This document shows positions 29,690 through 40,390 of a stretch of 64,000 nt of DNA, piece by piece. Below the pieces are notes generated by a model. It made no database searches. It was not told where the DNA came from and saw only the letters and a program-made list of their open reading frames with translations. The stretch comes from Hirundichthys speculiger (lineage: Eukaryota; Chordata; Actinopteri; Beloniformes; Exocoetidae), in the NCBI GenBank assembly GCA_018398805.1, contig JAGFBZ010000906.1, forward strand, positions 682,001-746,000. Reading direction: 5' to 3'. The position numbers were made by a program, and so were the translations under genes. Every line of letters starts with the position of its first letter. The first letter of the stretch is position 1.

Positions 29690-31583
29690 TTTGCTGTGCA
29701 AGTCTTTATGCCAAGGAACATAATTTTCTAACAATTTCACAATTAGTTGATGCCTTTTTGCATTTTAATGAATCTCTGCTCGTCTTTACTTTGGAGAGAC
29801 TGTTTCTCTAAGATGCTGATTTTATACTTGATTTCACCAACCACTTTTTGTTGGCCAATTCCCAACTTTTTTTGGAATAAAGGTTTTTTTCTCTCTTTCT
29901 CTTTTTAGCATATTCATGTTGCTGAAATCAAATTCTCGATTTGTTTCTATTTCTGGATAAATGAAGTTGGTCAGTGAAGACACCAAGAACAATTACATTT
30001 ATGCTCTTATTTATTATAAAAAGTTGTAAATAAATTAATGAAATTAAAACCAAATTAAAAAGGCTTGAAAAAAGGAAGTCTTTGTTGCATTATAGAAAAT
30101 ATCCTTGGAAATGTTTTTGTTCTTTTTCATTTAAAGCAATGCAAATAACACCACAATAGTGGCTTTGCTCCGGCAGTGTGTGGATGGCACCCTTCAGTTT
30201 TCTAATTGATAAACACTGGGTACAGCCTGACGGAAGTAGGGCTGGCAAACACAGGGGAGGAAACCGCTGCCAAGACAGATTTTCTCTCAGATTGCTCTTT
30301 GAACGTCAGGCTTATGAGCTGCTGACAAACTCAGGCTCGGCATGGCAGCTTACCACAGTGCCCCTCACCTTCCTTCCTCTGCTCAATCCCTGAGAGCTTG
30401 CGGAATATACAAAGTCAACACTGAAGTCTAAAGAAAGGAAATATCCTGCTGTTTTCCCTCACAAATGCGTGCAATCTCAGGTGCTCTGTGATTCCGTCTA
30501 AACTCTGAATGGAAACAGTGTTGTCTCTTTTCTTTTACACTAACACTCAGCAGCAAAACAGCATGTCAGACCGCTTTTCCCAGGATAATTCAGACATGAG
30601 AGGCCCACTGCAGACTCCTCTGTTCCCTGAACGGCATGGGCCTTTATTAGACTGTAGATCTTATTGGTTGCATGTGTCCAAAGTGGACCGTATGTTTTAC
30701 TCATGCAATAGGTGCTGAGGAAATTGCTGTGTCTTCTATCATAAGACAAGTCCCGAAAGCGATTTCCTCGGCTTACTTTGCACGCGTGCCCTGGCGTCAG
30801 TCGGATGGGAAGGGGAATAATGCAGCTTAGAGTAAGTAGGGCCTTGACCCTGGTAGGTCCTCGTCCCTCAATGAAAACTGATATCTACAGTGGGCCGGAC
30901 ACTGAACCCTGAGGGAACTCTGAGGACTTCCTTTGGGTGATTAGCTCTGCAAGCCCGTCGCCTTGTCGACAGCCTTTCTTGATTCACTGAACCAATAATC
31001 TTTTTGCACATCAAACAGATGAAAACTGGAATAGACAGCCTCAGAAAATGGTTACTGTGAAGATCATAAGGAATGAAGTAATTCGCGCTTGCAAGAACGC
31101 TGAATTCTCATATAATATTCTCATAAAAAGGATTTAAAAAGGGATATTTTCTAGTTTGTTTCCTTACTTTATGAAAATAATCTACTGATTTAAGCACGGA
31201 ACTAAAATGATCATTCTTTGTTTAGTGTGTCGTGATTTTGACTCCATCTTCCCCATCTTTGTAATGCTCCATCACCTGGGTAACAGGTGTGCACTCTTGT
31301 GGCTTTTGAAATCAGTGGAAAAGACAGTTGTTGGTTCACACTCACTCTCTCTTCTCTGCTGTAAACCAGTCGACAGATGAGGCTGGGAATCACTCGGAGG
31401 ATGAATGTACTTTCCCTAAAAAGTCTTTTCATATTTGTCTCCGGAGAAGACCCTGCGGTGCCGCTAATATACAGTAGTCATGTTAAGGGAACATCTTGAG
31501 CAGGACTTGGACAGCTCTCTCTCCAACAACAACATGAACAGACTGAAAGTAATATTGATTTGCTTTGTAACTTCTTAACCAAG
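29690..31583. other. Intergenic, no gene seen
   Basis: No family-like ORF was found. The sequence is low in repeats from about 30400 to 31300. Confidence 0.4.
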
Positions 31584-31820
31584 TACAGTAAACCCGCACA
31601 CTTTGTGGTTAATGGGGTCCCCGCAAATTGTAAAAACCGCGATGTGGAGTACCTCCTCAATTTATCATGAAGTTCCACAAAAAGTTTGATTCTACCGTTC
31701 CTCCGTAATCAGTAGAATGTGCTGCGCCATCTTTTCTCTCAGAACACTGACTACGATATTCAAAACTCTGATATTTATTTTGACGCTCTGCCTAGCAACC
31801 CCAGTGACACATATTAGACC

Positions 31821-31860
31821 CAATTGACGTCTATAGACAGTAGTCTATAGACGTCAATTG
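31821..31860. repeat. Perfect 40-bp palindrome
   Basis: CAATTGACGTCTATAGAC, the loop AGTA, then the exact reverse complement. Arms are 18 bp and it could extrude as a cruciform. It sits just left of the TTAA insertion. Confidence 0.95.
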
Positions 31861-32182
31861 CAGTGAAGTAGTTAAAGGAGCCGTATGTAAGAGATCTAAT
31901 AAAACGAATCATAAAATGACCCCGATATGTCAACAGACATTTAAAAATCATGTTCATTTCAAATACTTATGTCACTGACAACAGCACTCAAGCCAGGATA
32001 TTCCCGTTTAAAAAGAGGAGTTGCAGCCCTCAACTGATGTTGATGTTGTCATTTTTTGTTTTGGCCTGAAGCGCCACCCTCCACCTATCTCCCAATCACG
32101 AAGTCAGTAGTGTTTCTGCATCCGGGTTGCCAGCTCGGCTCTAATTATCGCAGCAGCCGCTACGAACGTGTTGGATGAAAAA

Positions 32183-32355
32183 ATGTCTAGCTTTCCAAAA
32201 CCTAAAAGACCTCGTTATGAATCCGAGTTACGTCGTGACAAGGTCCGAAATAAAACAAGGATTTGTATAGGAGATGCTTTTGATAGATGGAGACGGCTGA
32301 AAGCGGAGAAGAATTTGAAGACAGACGCCAACGTTGCTGATTTTCTCCTGGACAG
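32183..32355 (+). CDS. Exon-like ORF inside the TTAA element
   Basis: It starts MSSFPKPKRPRYESELRRDK and continues with a basic region, GDAFDRWRRLKAEKNLKTDA and NVADFLLDR, ending at a strong donor GACAG|GTAAG. It gives 57 codons plus 2 bases. A basic N-terminus followed by an [IV]G.AF.RWR.LK....KTDAE.A.FLLD module is, as I recall it, shared by many uncharacterised fish proteins and may be an accessory DNA-binding product of the transposon. I found no second exon. The function is not known, and it may be an intact relic only. Confidence 0.45.
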
Positions 32356-32407
32356 GTAAGATTCATAGCTAAATGTTTGGCTAACGCTAATTTACTTGGA
32401 CAAGGTA

Positions 32408-32495
32408 ACAGTGGTACCTCTACTTACGAACGCCTCTACATACGAAACGCCTCAACGGGAAAATATTTCCTCTAGTTACGAAAGATCAAATAAAG
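32408..32495. mobile_element. Truncated pogo-like MITE end
   Basis: It begins CAGTGGTACCTCTACTTACG and matches the reversed right end of the copies at 5205 and 9909 for about 85 bp, then stops. There is no second end. Confidence 0.7.
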
Positions 32496-32941
32496 AAAAG
32501 ATCTTTCATAAAGCATTAAATATAATTAACAGAAAATAAACTTACTGTGTAGGACTCGTCGCTTGCCATGGCAGCCTACGTTCCTGCTGCATTCTGCAGC
32601 CGACCTGGCAACCTCTGGTCGGGGAGGAGGGGGAGGGTACACGCCGCTCAACAGTAATTTGAAAGTGACTGCAGTACCAGTTTTGGCCATAATCTTACAA
32701 ACTGCTCCTTTAACTTTAAAACGGCACTAAATCACTGAAGTAAGCAAGCGATATTCAGAACTGACGAACAGAAACACCAAGTGTATTAGCGTTAAACTCA
32801 GCTTTATCTCACAAGAGCATGAGATGGGAGATGCGGGGATGCGTGTCAGCCAATCAGCGTACAAATGAGCCAATCACAGGCTTCGATTTTCGTTCACGGG
32901 GCATCCCATGTAGGCTCTTGATGCTTCCTGAGACTGATTAC

Positions 32942-33320
32942 CCTCCGCCAAGGAGGTTATGTTTTCGGTGGCGTTTATCTGTCTGTCTGTGTACAAGATA
33001 ACTCAAAAAGTTATGGATGGATTTTGATGACATTTTCAGGAGTTGTCAGAAATGTGAAAAGGAAGAACTGATTTCATTTTGGGTGTGATCTCGAAGAAAT
33101 CCTGGATTCTGGATCACTTTCAAATTTTCGATAACATTGCGGTCAATGGGGCCAAAAATTTTGTTTCTCAATATCTCCGTTAATTATTGCCCAAAACTCA
33201 TGAAGAAGCGTGAAAATGGGAAAGGCTGATCCAGAACGTGTATTTTATTGCAATCTGTAAATCGCTATATGGGGGAATTGTTGCACTTGGCGGAGGTCTG
33301 CGCTCTCCGAGTGCTTTTCT
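32942..33320 (+). repeat. CCTCCGCC-type interspersed repeat
   Basis: It starts CCCTCCGCCAAGGAGGTTAT and ends GGCGGAGGTCTGCGCTCTCC plus GAGTGCTTTTC. The ends have an inverted CCTCCGCCAAG/TTGGCGGAGG relation. Fragments of the same repeat are embedded in the MITEs at 5391-5506 and 10408-10626. The class is uncertain (MITE-like). Confidence 0.65.
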
Positions 33321-36300
33321 AGTTCTTGATGTGATGTGTTTCGCTTCAGCCTCGCACGCTTTCTTTGAATTTTTTTCTTTTTTTTTTCGATTTTTAAAAT
33401 TTTTTTTCGAATATTTTTTTTTGATGAATATTTTTGAAACCTCCACAATGTACTGAGACTGCGATTGCTGAGACCGCGAACTGTGAAGGTTTACTGTATT
33501 TGTTAGGTGAAAGGGAACAAGGGAAAATTTAGAGGGAAAGATTTACTATCTTAAAAAAAAATTTTTTTTTTTTGTTTCATTAAAGATGGAATACATCCAA
33601 CCGTATTGTCATTCCTTTGTCTTATGATTTGTTTTCCATAGTCTCATAAAAAAATCTGATAATTCAGTTAAAACTAGCAAGAGTCACGATGCCATAATAC
33701 ATCATTCTGTGCTGAATCAAACCAGGTAACAGTTTCAACAGACATGTATTCAAGCTCTATTATTACGCAGACTGTGTCTTTCCATGTGTGTGCTCCTGTG
33801 CCTCGGGTGAAGATGAAAAGTTTTTTGGACTTGTAACCCCACTTCCCCTGCCGGTAATCACCTCAGAGCCCTGTAATCCCTGGAGCATGCAGATGCCGCC
33901 GGGGGAATATTACTGTTCATAATATTAATCTGCTCTCAAATTCCTTTCTGTTACGAAGATGAGAGTCCTCGTGCACCATGTTCCTATGGGTATTAAGTGT
34001 GCTACATGAGATTCATCGAGAGGTAGATTCTGACTCGTCAGGCTGAGGTCGCGTCGCTGCTTTAAGGAACACCCACGAGCATGCAAAACCCATCTCCATA
34101 TTCCCATAAACACGCTGACATGAAAGAAGCTGTGTGCTGGAGCAGGGAGTCAAATCCACACCCAGCCCACATGAATCATGTCAGCCTGATCCAGAGGAGG
34201 GTTAAAGCCTCTTTAAGGTGCTTGGTCCCCGGCTGTGATACCTGACTTAGCAGCAGGTAAACCCCCAGTGCCACAGGGCTAGGGAGAGCGCCATTGTCTC
34301 CATTAGTTGATCAAAGGCACGGCGGCTCGTCACCCGCCGCACACCGCTAAAACCACACAAACACAAATGAATGGGGACCTGCCAGATGAATCTGAACCCT
34401 TTCCCCGTTCAGCTGCTGCTCTTCATGCTGTACCTGGAATTTGGCATTGTAACATTTGTTGTACATAGCTGAGCAGCAGGGTGGATATGTGGATTTTTAA
34501 ATTGCAGGAGTGCATGAATATAATCTTTACTAAGCCTCTGGGAATTTATTATTTAAAAAAAAAAGGCAAGTCTAATGACGACAGTTCCTTTAATCACTCA
34601 GTGGTTGCCTTTGAGGTGTAGAGACACACATTTGGCTAATATGAGCTATTAGGAACTCTGATGATGTTTTTCCCAAATGATTAATTTCAGAGCTTTTCTC
34701 ATTTCCATGCAGATGATGTTCAACATTGCTTAAGTATATATTTTAACACGTTGAGCAAATGTTGCATATGAAAAGCCCCTAAAGTGCCCCTGCCCGGCGG
34801 TCTGATGCTTAATCGTTATTACAGCCTCCCAGCTGCATTTCTGAGCAGGTAAGGGTCCGGATGTAGTCCACTGTTGCATCGGGGATATTTATGAAATGAG
34901 GACGTGAGCAGGTAGCATTTGAAATCCAGTGACAGGATCAAAACTTTTCTAGAGAACATTTGCCTTTATGAAACAAAACACTGGCTGAAAGCACAGCTCG
35001 GACCCATTCACCTTCCCCTCCAAATGAAGACCTCCAACACAACACTGAGACGCTTTTTAAAATGGCGAAATCAGCCAAAATTAGAGCTTGTAATGGAGAA
35101 AAAAGAAAAACATGGAGCCCTTACATGCCAGGGGTTTATGCTCTGCCTTCGCGGGAGATCGGATGAAAACCGACATTATTCCCACATTAAGTGTCCGTAC
35201 GTCTGATCGTGTATCGAGACACAAAGAAAGATGGGGGAATTTGAAATGCAGCGTATTGATCAATGCTAGCTAGTGTTTCAGTCTCGTTTCCCTGTAAGTG
35301 GTGTGACTTGTAATCGTCTTCGCTCCCCTCTGCTGCAATATTAGTCACCATTAGCTCGTCTGAGGTCACCTTGCGATGATCTAGGAGTCTCTGCGGAGTT
35401 GACACCGTTAGGGTGTTTCTTGGCATATGGAGACTTGTATCTTAACCTTGACCAAAGAAAATGTATTTTCCAGTAAAGATTTCCAATGGGGCTGGACGCT
35501 GTCAGACCTCAGGGATTGTTCTGTCCTACCCCCTCTGCTTATCCCGCTGCCCGCCCTGTTAGCTATCAGTAAGAATGCAGACCACCAGTCATGCATTAAG
35601 CGCATAATTATTCCATTTCCAAGATAAATCTTTTGTATAGTGTCATATCCATCATGACTGTCACCGCCTGCGTGGAGAGTAGGGCACTAAATGAAAGCCT
35701 TTTTGCTCATGTGCACTTCTATATAGTCATCAATTTTGAGCAGTCTATTCATTGTTTGGTTTGACAGACGTGAGCTAATAATGAATGATCAAGCAATGCC
35801 CCTCAAACAATAATAGCCTCCATGAGCATCCACAGGCGCTCGGGAGGAAGAAGGGAGCGTTAGGGGTGTCATTCCACAACACAGAGACAGCCAGACAGGC
35901 AATCCTCTTCTGAATTAGGCCTCTTCCTTAACATTGGTGTCCTGGCAATGAGGACAATGTCAGAAATTTGTTGCTATCAATTTTTGCAAGTATGTCTGAT
36001 CAAGAGAGGGACCAATTTACAAGTGTTAACAAAGGGCCCAGGCCGTACCGAGGCGGGTTTACAGCTTGTATACACTGGGATATGACGCCAAAACAGTGGT
36101 TCAGCCCTCAGATGGTGCTCAAAGAGGAGTCCTGATCCTTGTCCCCGCCTTGTTTCAAAATAAATAACATCGCTTGTCCACTCGGGCCGACATGGAAAAG
36201 AGATTTAGGCCTTTACCACGGGATGATGTTTATTTTTTTCCCTTTTATTATGTGTTATTCCTTTTAGCATGGGATTAGGCATGTCACTGCTGATATAAAG

Positions 36301-37387
36301 CTGAAGTAGGGCATCTGGGCTGATTGGAAGCAAAGAAGTTTATGTGATGTACATAATAAGAATATTTGGTCAATATTGGGGTTATTTTGAAAGGCTTAGA
36401 TGCTGACAGCAGTCCGAAAGCCTTTCATTACTTTTCTCTTGGGACTTGCATTAAAAATCATTTTACAATGTGGAAATACTGATTAAAATACCCACTTTCT
36501 TCACAAAGTATATGTAAATATAATAATCCAATTGTTTGCTTTTTAAAGTGTGCTTTTAAAGTACACTGAAGCATTGCTATGTTCTCCTGACAGTTTTACA
36601 AGCTTTGCTTCAGTTGCAGTTGAAAATATCACCATGTAATATAACAAATCTGAAATAGATAGATAATTATAGTGTTACAACAGGATATCAATTTACAGAA
36701 ACGAAAAAGAAAATATCGTCATATAAAAAAATAAAAGTATGATAATACAGATGCAGAGCAATGAATAGTTCAACAACTATTTGACATAATAATATACATA
36801 TATATACACTTTCTATTTAATTCTATCAGAAGAATATAAGCTCTGGCGGTGCAAGCAAGAACATAATAATGTATGTAATGTTGCAGAAGCGATGTAGGCC
36901 CATGTGCCATTTACGTCAGATATTCATTTGCAATAACAGTGGCAACCCAACAGAATTTCACAATAGATAGTCCAGAAGCTTCTTCAGGCTCCTCAAAGAT
37001 ATGCAGCGTGTTACACGCTCGACTGCCCCCGTTGCATTTACAGTAATTGATTCTTTTCAGCGATTTTTTTTTTTTTTTTTTCAAATTCTGGGGCGCCCGC
37101 TGGCATTGCATGTTTAAAGGGAGAGCAGGCATGTCACGCATGGCTCACCTCAGCAGATATGTTGCTTTCGTGTAATTCAGTCCGGCCTTTTTTTGCACCT
37201 AACCAAGGTGATTAACTGCCTTGAACACAAACGCTGCCGGGCTGCCTCCCTGGGATTACGTCCAACGACTATCACTCCTCCCATGTAATCTCATGCATAA
37301 TGACGGGGATTGCGTACAAACATACTCCCATCTCTTATCTGACTCGGCTTTTGGAAATGTGGAAAGAAATGGAATGGTACGGCTTTT

Positions 37388-37436
37388 GGTGGGGGTTAGG
37401 GTGTGGTGGGGTGTTGGGGGGGGGGGGGGGGGTGGT
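37388..37436 (+). repeat. G-rich run, G-quadruplex candidate
   Basis: GTGGGGGTTAGGGTGTGGTG leads into 17 consecutive G (37416-37432), giving at least four G-tracts within 50 bases. Confidence 0.7.
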
Positions 37437-39564
37437 TATAATAATGAATGTAACCTCTGGTTTACCAGTGGTGTGAATTCAGTTTTTTTGTTTTTTTGTT
37501 TGTTTCTTGTTTGGATTTCTAAACTCTTCAAGCTAAAAAAAAAAAACAATTCGAGCATTTTTTTCAATGCGCAGCTCTCAGCGCGATAAAGGGCTGTGTA
37601 TACTCTCGCAGCAATGTGTCGCAGTTAGCTTGTCGCCAGTATGCCGCAGTTATTTTTGATTTATGCCCAATTTTGAAGCGCGGTCTTCGCTATGTTATTC
37701 CACGCCACAACGCAAGAATCACAAACTAGCTAAACTTACTAAACTTATCTGTTGCGTTTTTTCCACTTCCTCACCGTCTCGGCCGTATCCAGACCCACAT
37801 TCATCACAATCTCCCTCCATGAATTACTAGAATATGTGCTGTCTTTGTAGTGTGGAGAACCAGAATCATACAGATGTGGGTACTTCCTCACTTCTTCAAT
37901 GCGCTCTTTTCTACGCGGATGTAGAATTGACCAATCAGAGGCCTCCTTTCTCTCCTCCCTGCGACATTATCTGCGGCACTGTCTGCGGTCGACCTACAAT
38001 TTTGGGGAGAGTGCACCGTAGTGTCTGCGTAGGGTGGGGGGGGGCATCTCTGCATTGTCTGCGTAGGTAATGCAGATGACCTGACGTTCGAGTATAAATC
38101 AGGCTTTAGACTGTGTCCCCCAAAAACAAATGAGAGGTGGGAACTAAGAGCCAAATTATGAGGCCTGGAGGTGATTTTGGAGACTTTTTTTTTTCCCCAG
38201 GTTTTTCTCTTCTGCTTAAAGTCTGTTTAAATCTCACTCGCTCGATTTCCTGATATGATCCTGACTGTGAGCGTCTAGTGTGGCGGGCGCAGCTGACCAT
38301 TCAGCCTATCATGCTCGTTGTTCTGAGACAAACACTCGGATCTCACGCTCAAGTACGATTGGCTTGAAAGTATCACATGGGAACAAATGACTTCAGGGTT
38401 CACAAAAAAAAAAAAACACTCTTCGACAGACAGTTGCGGGAGGCAATAATTTGAAATGGTCAAATTATCGTAAATTTGGCCTTTTTTTGGATTATTGATC
38501 GTACATCGTACAGAGGGCCAAATTATCGTACAAATACGATAATTATTGTACACCTGGCAAAGCTGGATGGAAGCCTGTTTATGATTTTGACATAATCCAG
38601 AAGTGTACTACTCCATTTATTTATTTGTTTCCATGATCGTGGTGAGGAGGACATCACCCGCATCCCAAAAGTCAGCCAACGATCATTTGATCAACACATA
38701 ACGGACCAAACAATGGAATCGTGCACTTCCGATCGGGGGAAAGAAAGGAAGGCGTGAACCGTGCTACGGCTCCGCCGTGCACTCCCCTCTATCTGTATTG
38801 TGCTGGTAAACAACAGAGAAGTTATTTTAGAAATGAAGCAATTAAGCAGATCCAAAACGAACACAGCCCCCTTGTAAATCAGCACATGGCAATGTCATTT
38901 GCATGCCTTTGAATAACTAATCTCTGAGGGGAGTTCCTTCAGATGGAATTCTCGATGCCATGCGCCCTTTGTTTTAAACACAGCAAAGCAAACAAACAAA
39001 AGCGTCGTGGGTTCGGAGTTGCTTCGGCAGCTGCCCCCCCCTTTTTTTTTTCCTCACCTCCTCTCTGCTTCTTTCTGGTCAGATGACCTACAGCTGAGAC
39101 AGATTTCCTTTTTTTTTTTTTTTTTTTTTGGTACCCTTTTTGTTTTATCTCTTTAGATAAACAGAAAGGGCCTAAAAAAAGGAGGGAAAATAACGGGGGG
39201 GTGGGGGGTGTCTTAATTAGAATCACTATCCATCATAGTCACAGCCTTTCCATTCATCCAGCTTATTTAGGAAATGACAAATGAATGTGGGAATAAACGG
39301 AGTGTCAGGCTGAGGAGGGAGATGGATGTTATCTCAGCAGGAAGGGGAGAGGACAAGTACAGTTAGTGCTGGCAAGTGTCCAGACTTTCTGGGCTGTATG
39401 TCTTTCCACTCATCCCCCCCACCCCCCCCCCCATTCCACCCCCACCCCAGAGGCAGGAGGCAAGAACACCCCTCTGATCCTTCTGTCGCCCTCCCTCCCA
39501 CCTATTTATTAGTTAATGAACGCCGTGTCACATGGCTACACCTTCACCCCCCGCCACCACGTAC

Positions 39565-39565
<1 letters not shown>

Positions 39566-39596
<31 letters not shown>
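39566..39596 (+). repeat. 31-base poly-C run
   Basis: A pure C tract inside a CA/CCC-rich stretch (39410-39600). It is liable to length errors in assembly. Confidence 0.95.
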
Positions 39597-39597
<1 letters not shown>

Positions 39598-39713
39598 CCT
39601 TACCCCTGCGACCCAAAGGAACCGGATGTCAGTCAAAGAAAGTTTCCAGTGGCATAAAAGGCCTCTTTTTTAAGATCGCCGAGTAATATAACACAGAAAT
39701 AGATAGTGTACTA

Positions 39714-40388
39714 CAGTGATCCCTTGGCACTTCTCCGTTTAAGTTCCACGATTTTAGTTATTTGATTTTTTCAGAAATATATTATATAATTTTAAAAAAT
39801 TGTGGAAACATCACAGGATGTTGTGCGCGTTCTCTCACAGTGAAGAAATGCTGTGAGCCAGCCTGAAACCCTTTAAGAAGGTAGCCTTATGGGTAATGGT
39901 GTGGCCTTATGGGTAATGGAGTGTGTGTGTCGTGGGACGGCAGAAGAAAATGGGGTTAGATGAAAAGTGTAGTGAGCATAAACAGCAGCCCAGCGTGTAT
40001 AAATTTACATTCTCTGTTAACCGACAGGAGCCCAACAATACAACCTGTGTGATGTTACAAGTTCCTGCAGTGCCAGAATAAAGTGCTCGTTCCATGCAGA
40101 GAATGCGGACTTTTTGTTTTGTTGTTGTTAGCGTGTTAGCCGCTAATTACGAGCCAAAAATAGCACAATACCAGCAGTTTGTTTACTACGGTTCAGAGAC
40201 CAGAGGCTGTGAAGGTAACAGAAAGACCACAGTTGAGCCTTTGTCTTGTTTCGCTACTTTTTTTGGGTTTTAAACATATTTTAAACACATTATTGAGGCT
40301 TGGGGGGCTCCAGCTCCAGTTCGCGGATTTTGATTTACGCGGGGGGGGGCGCCGGTCCCCATTAACCGCGAAAAATAAGGGCTCACTG
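39714..40388. mobile_element. pogo/Tigger-like element, copy A
   Basis: The left end is CAGTGATCCCTTGGCACTT and the right end GAAAAATAAGGGCTCACTG, with TA at 39712-39713 and 40389-40390. It is 675 bp. The second copy is at 62884-63578 in the reverse orientation. The typical ...GGGGACCGG.. and AACCGCGA words near the right end fit Tigger-type MITEs. Confidence 0.85.
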
Positions 40389-40390
40389 TA

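Larger units (their letters stand above)
31876..32709 (+). mobile_element. TTAA-flanked DNA transposon (Kolobok- or piggyBac-like)
   Basis: The ends AGGAGCCGTATGTAAGA and TCTTACAAACTGCTCCT are inverted repeats with 2 mismatches, flanked by TTAA (31872-31875, 32710-32713). TTAA targets are typical of the Kolobok and piggyBac superfamilies. It is 834 bp, carries a coding-like exon (32183-32355), and is itself broken by a truncated pogo MITE. Confidence 0.75.
31586..33496. mobile_element. TA-flanked pogo/Tigger-like element hosting several insertions
   Basis: The left end CAGTAAACCCGCACACTTTG and the right end AACTGTGAAGGTTTACTG are inverted repeats, flanked by TA (31584-31585, 33497-33498). 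It contains a 40-bp palindrome, a TTAA-flanked element with an ORF, and a CCTCCGCC-type repeat. No transposase of its own was found. Confidence 0.8.
33499..39711. other. Gene desert with few repeats, possible regulatory DNA
   Basis: No gene was found. From about 33900 to 36500 the sequence is almost free of transposons and simple repeats and carries sharp motif words, for example a TCF/LEF-like TTGATCAAAGG at about 34308. A short AATTATCG-rich hAT-like fragment lies at about 38440-38560. Poly-G, poly-C and poly-T runs are listed where large. Confidence 0.4.

Noticed and set aside
38440..38560. AATTATCGTA-rich block as a hAT element
   Set aside because: Only one arm is visible with no TSD, so it is mentioned but not called.
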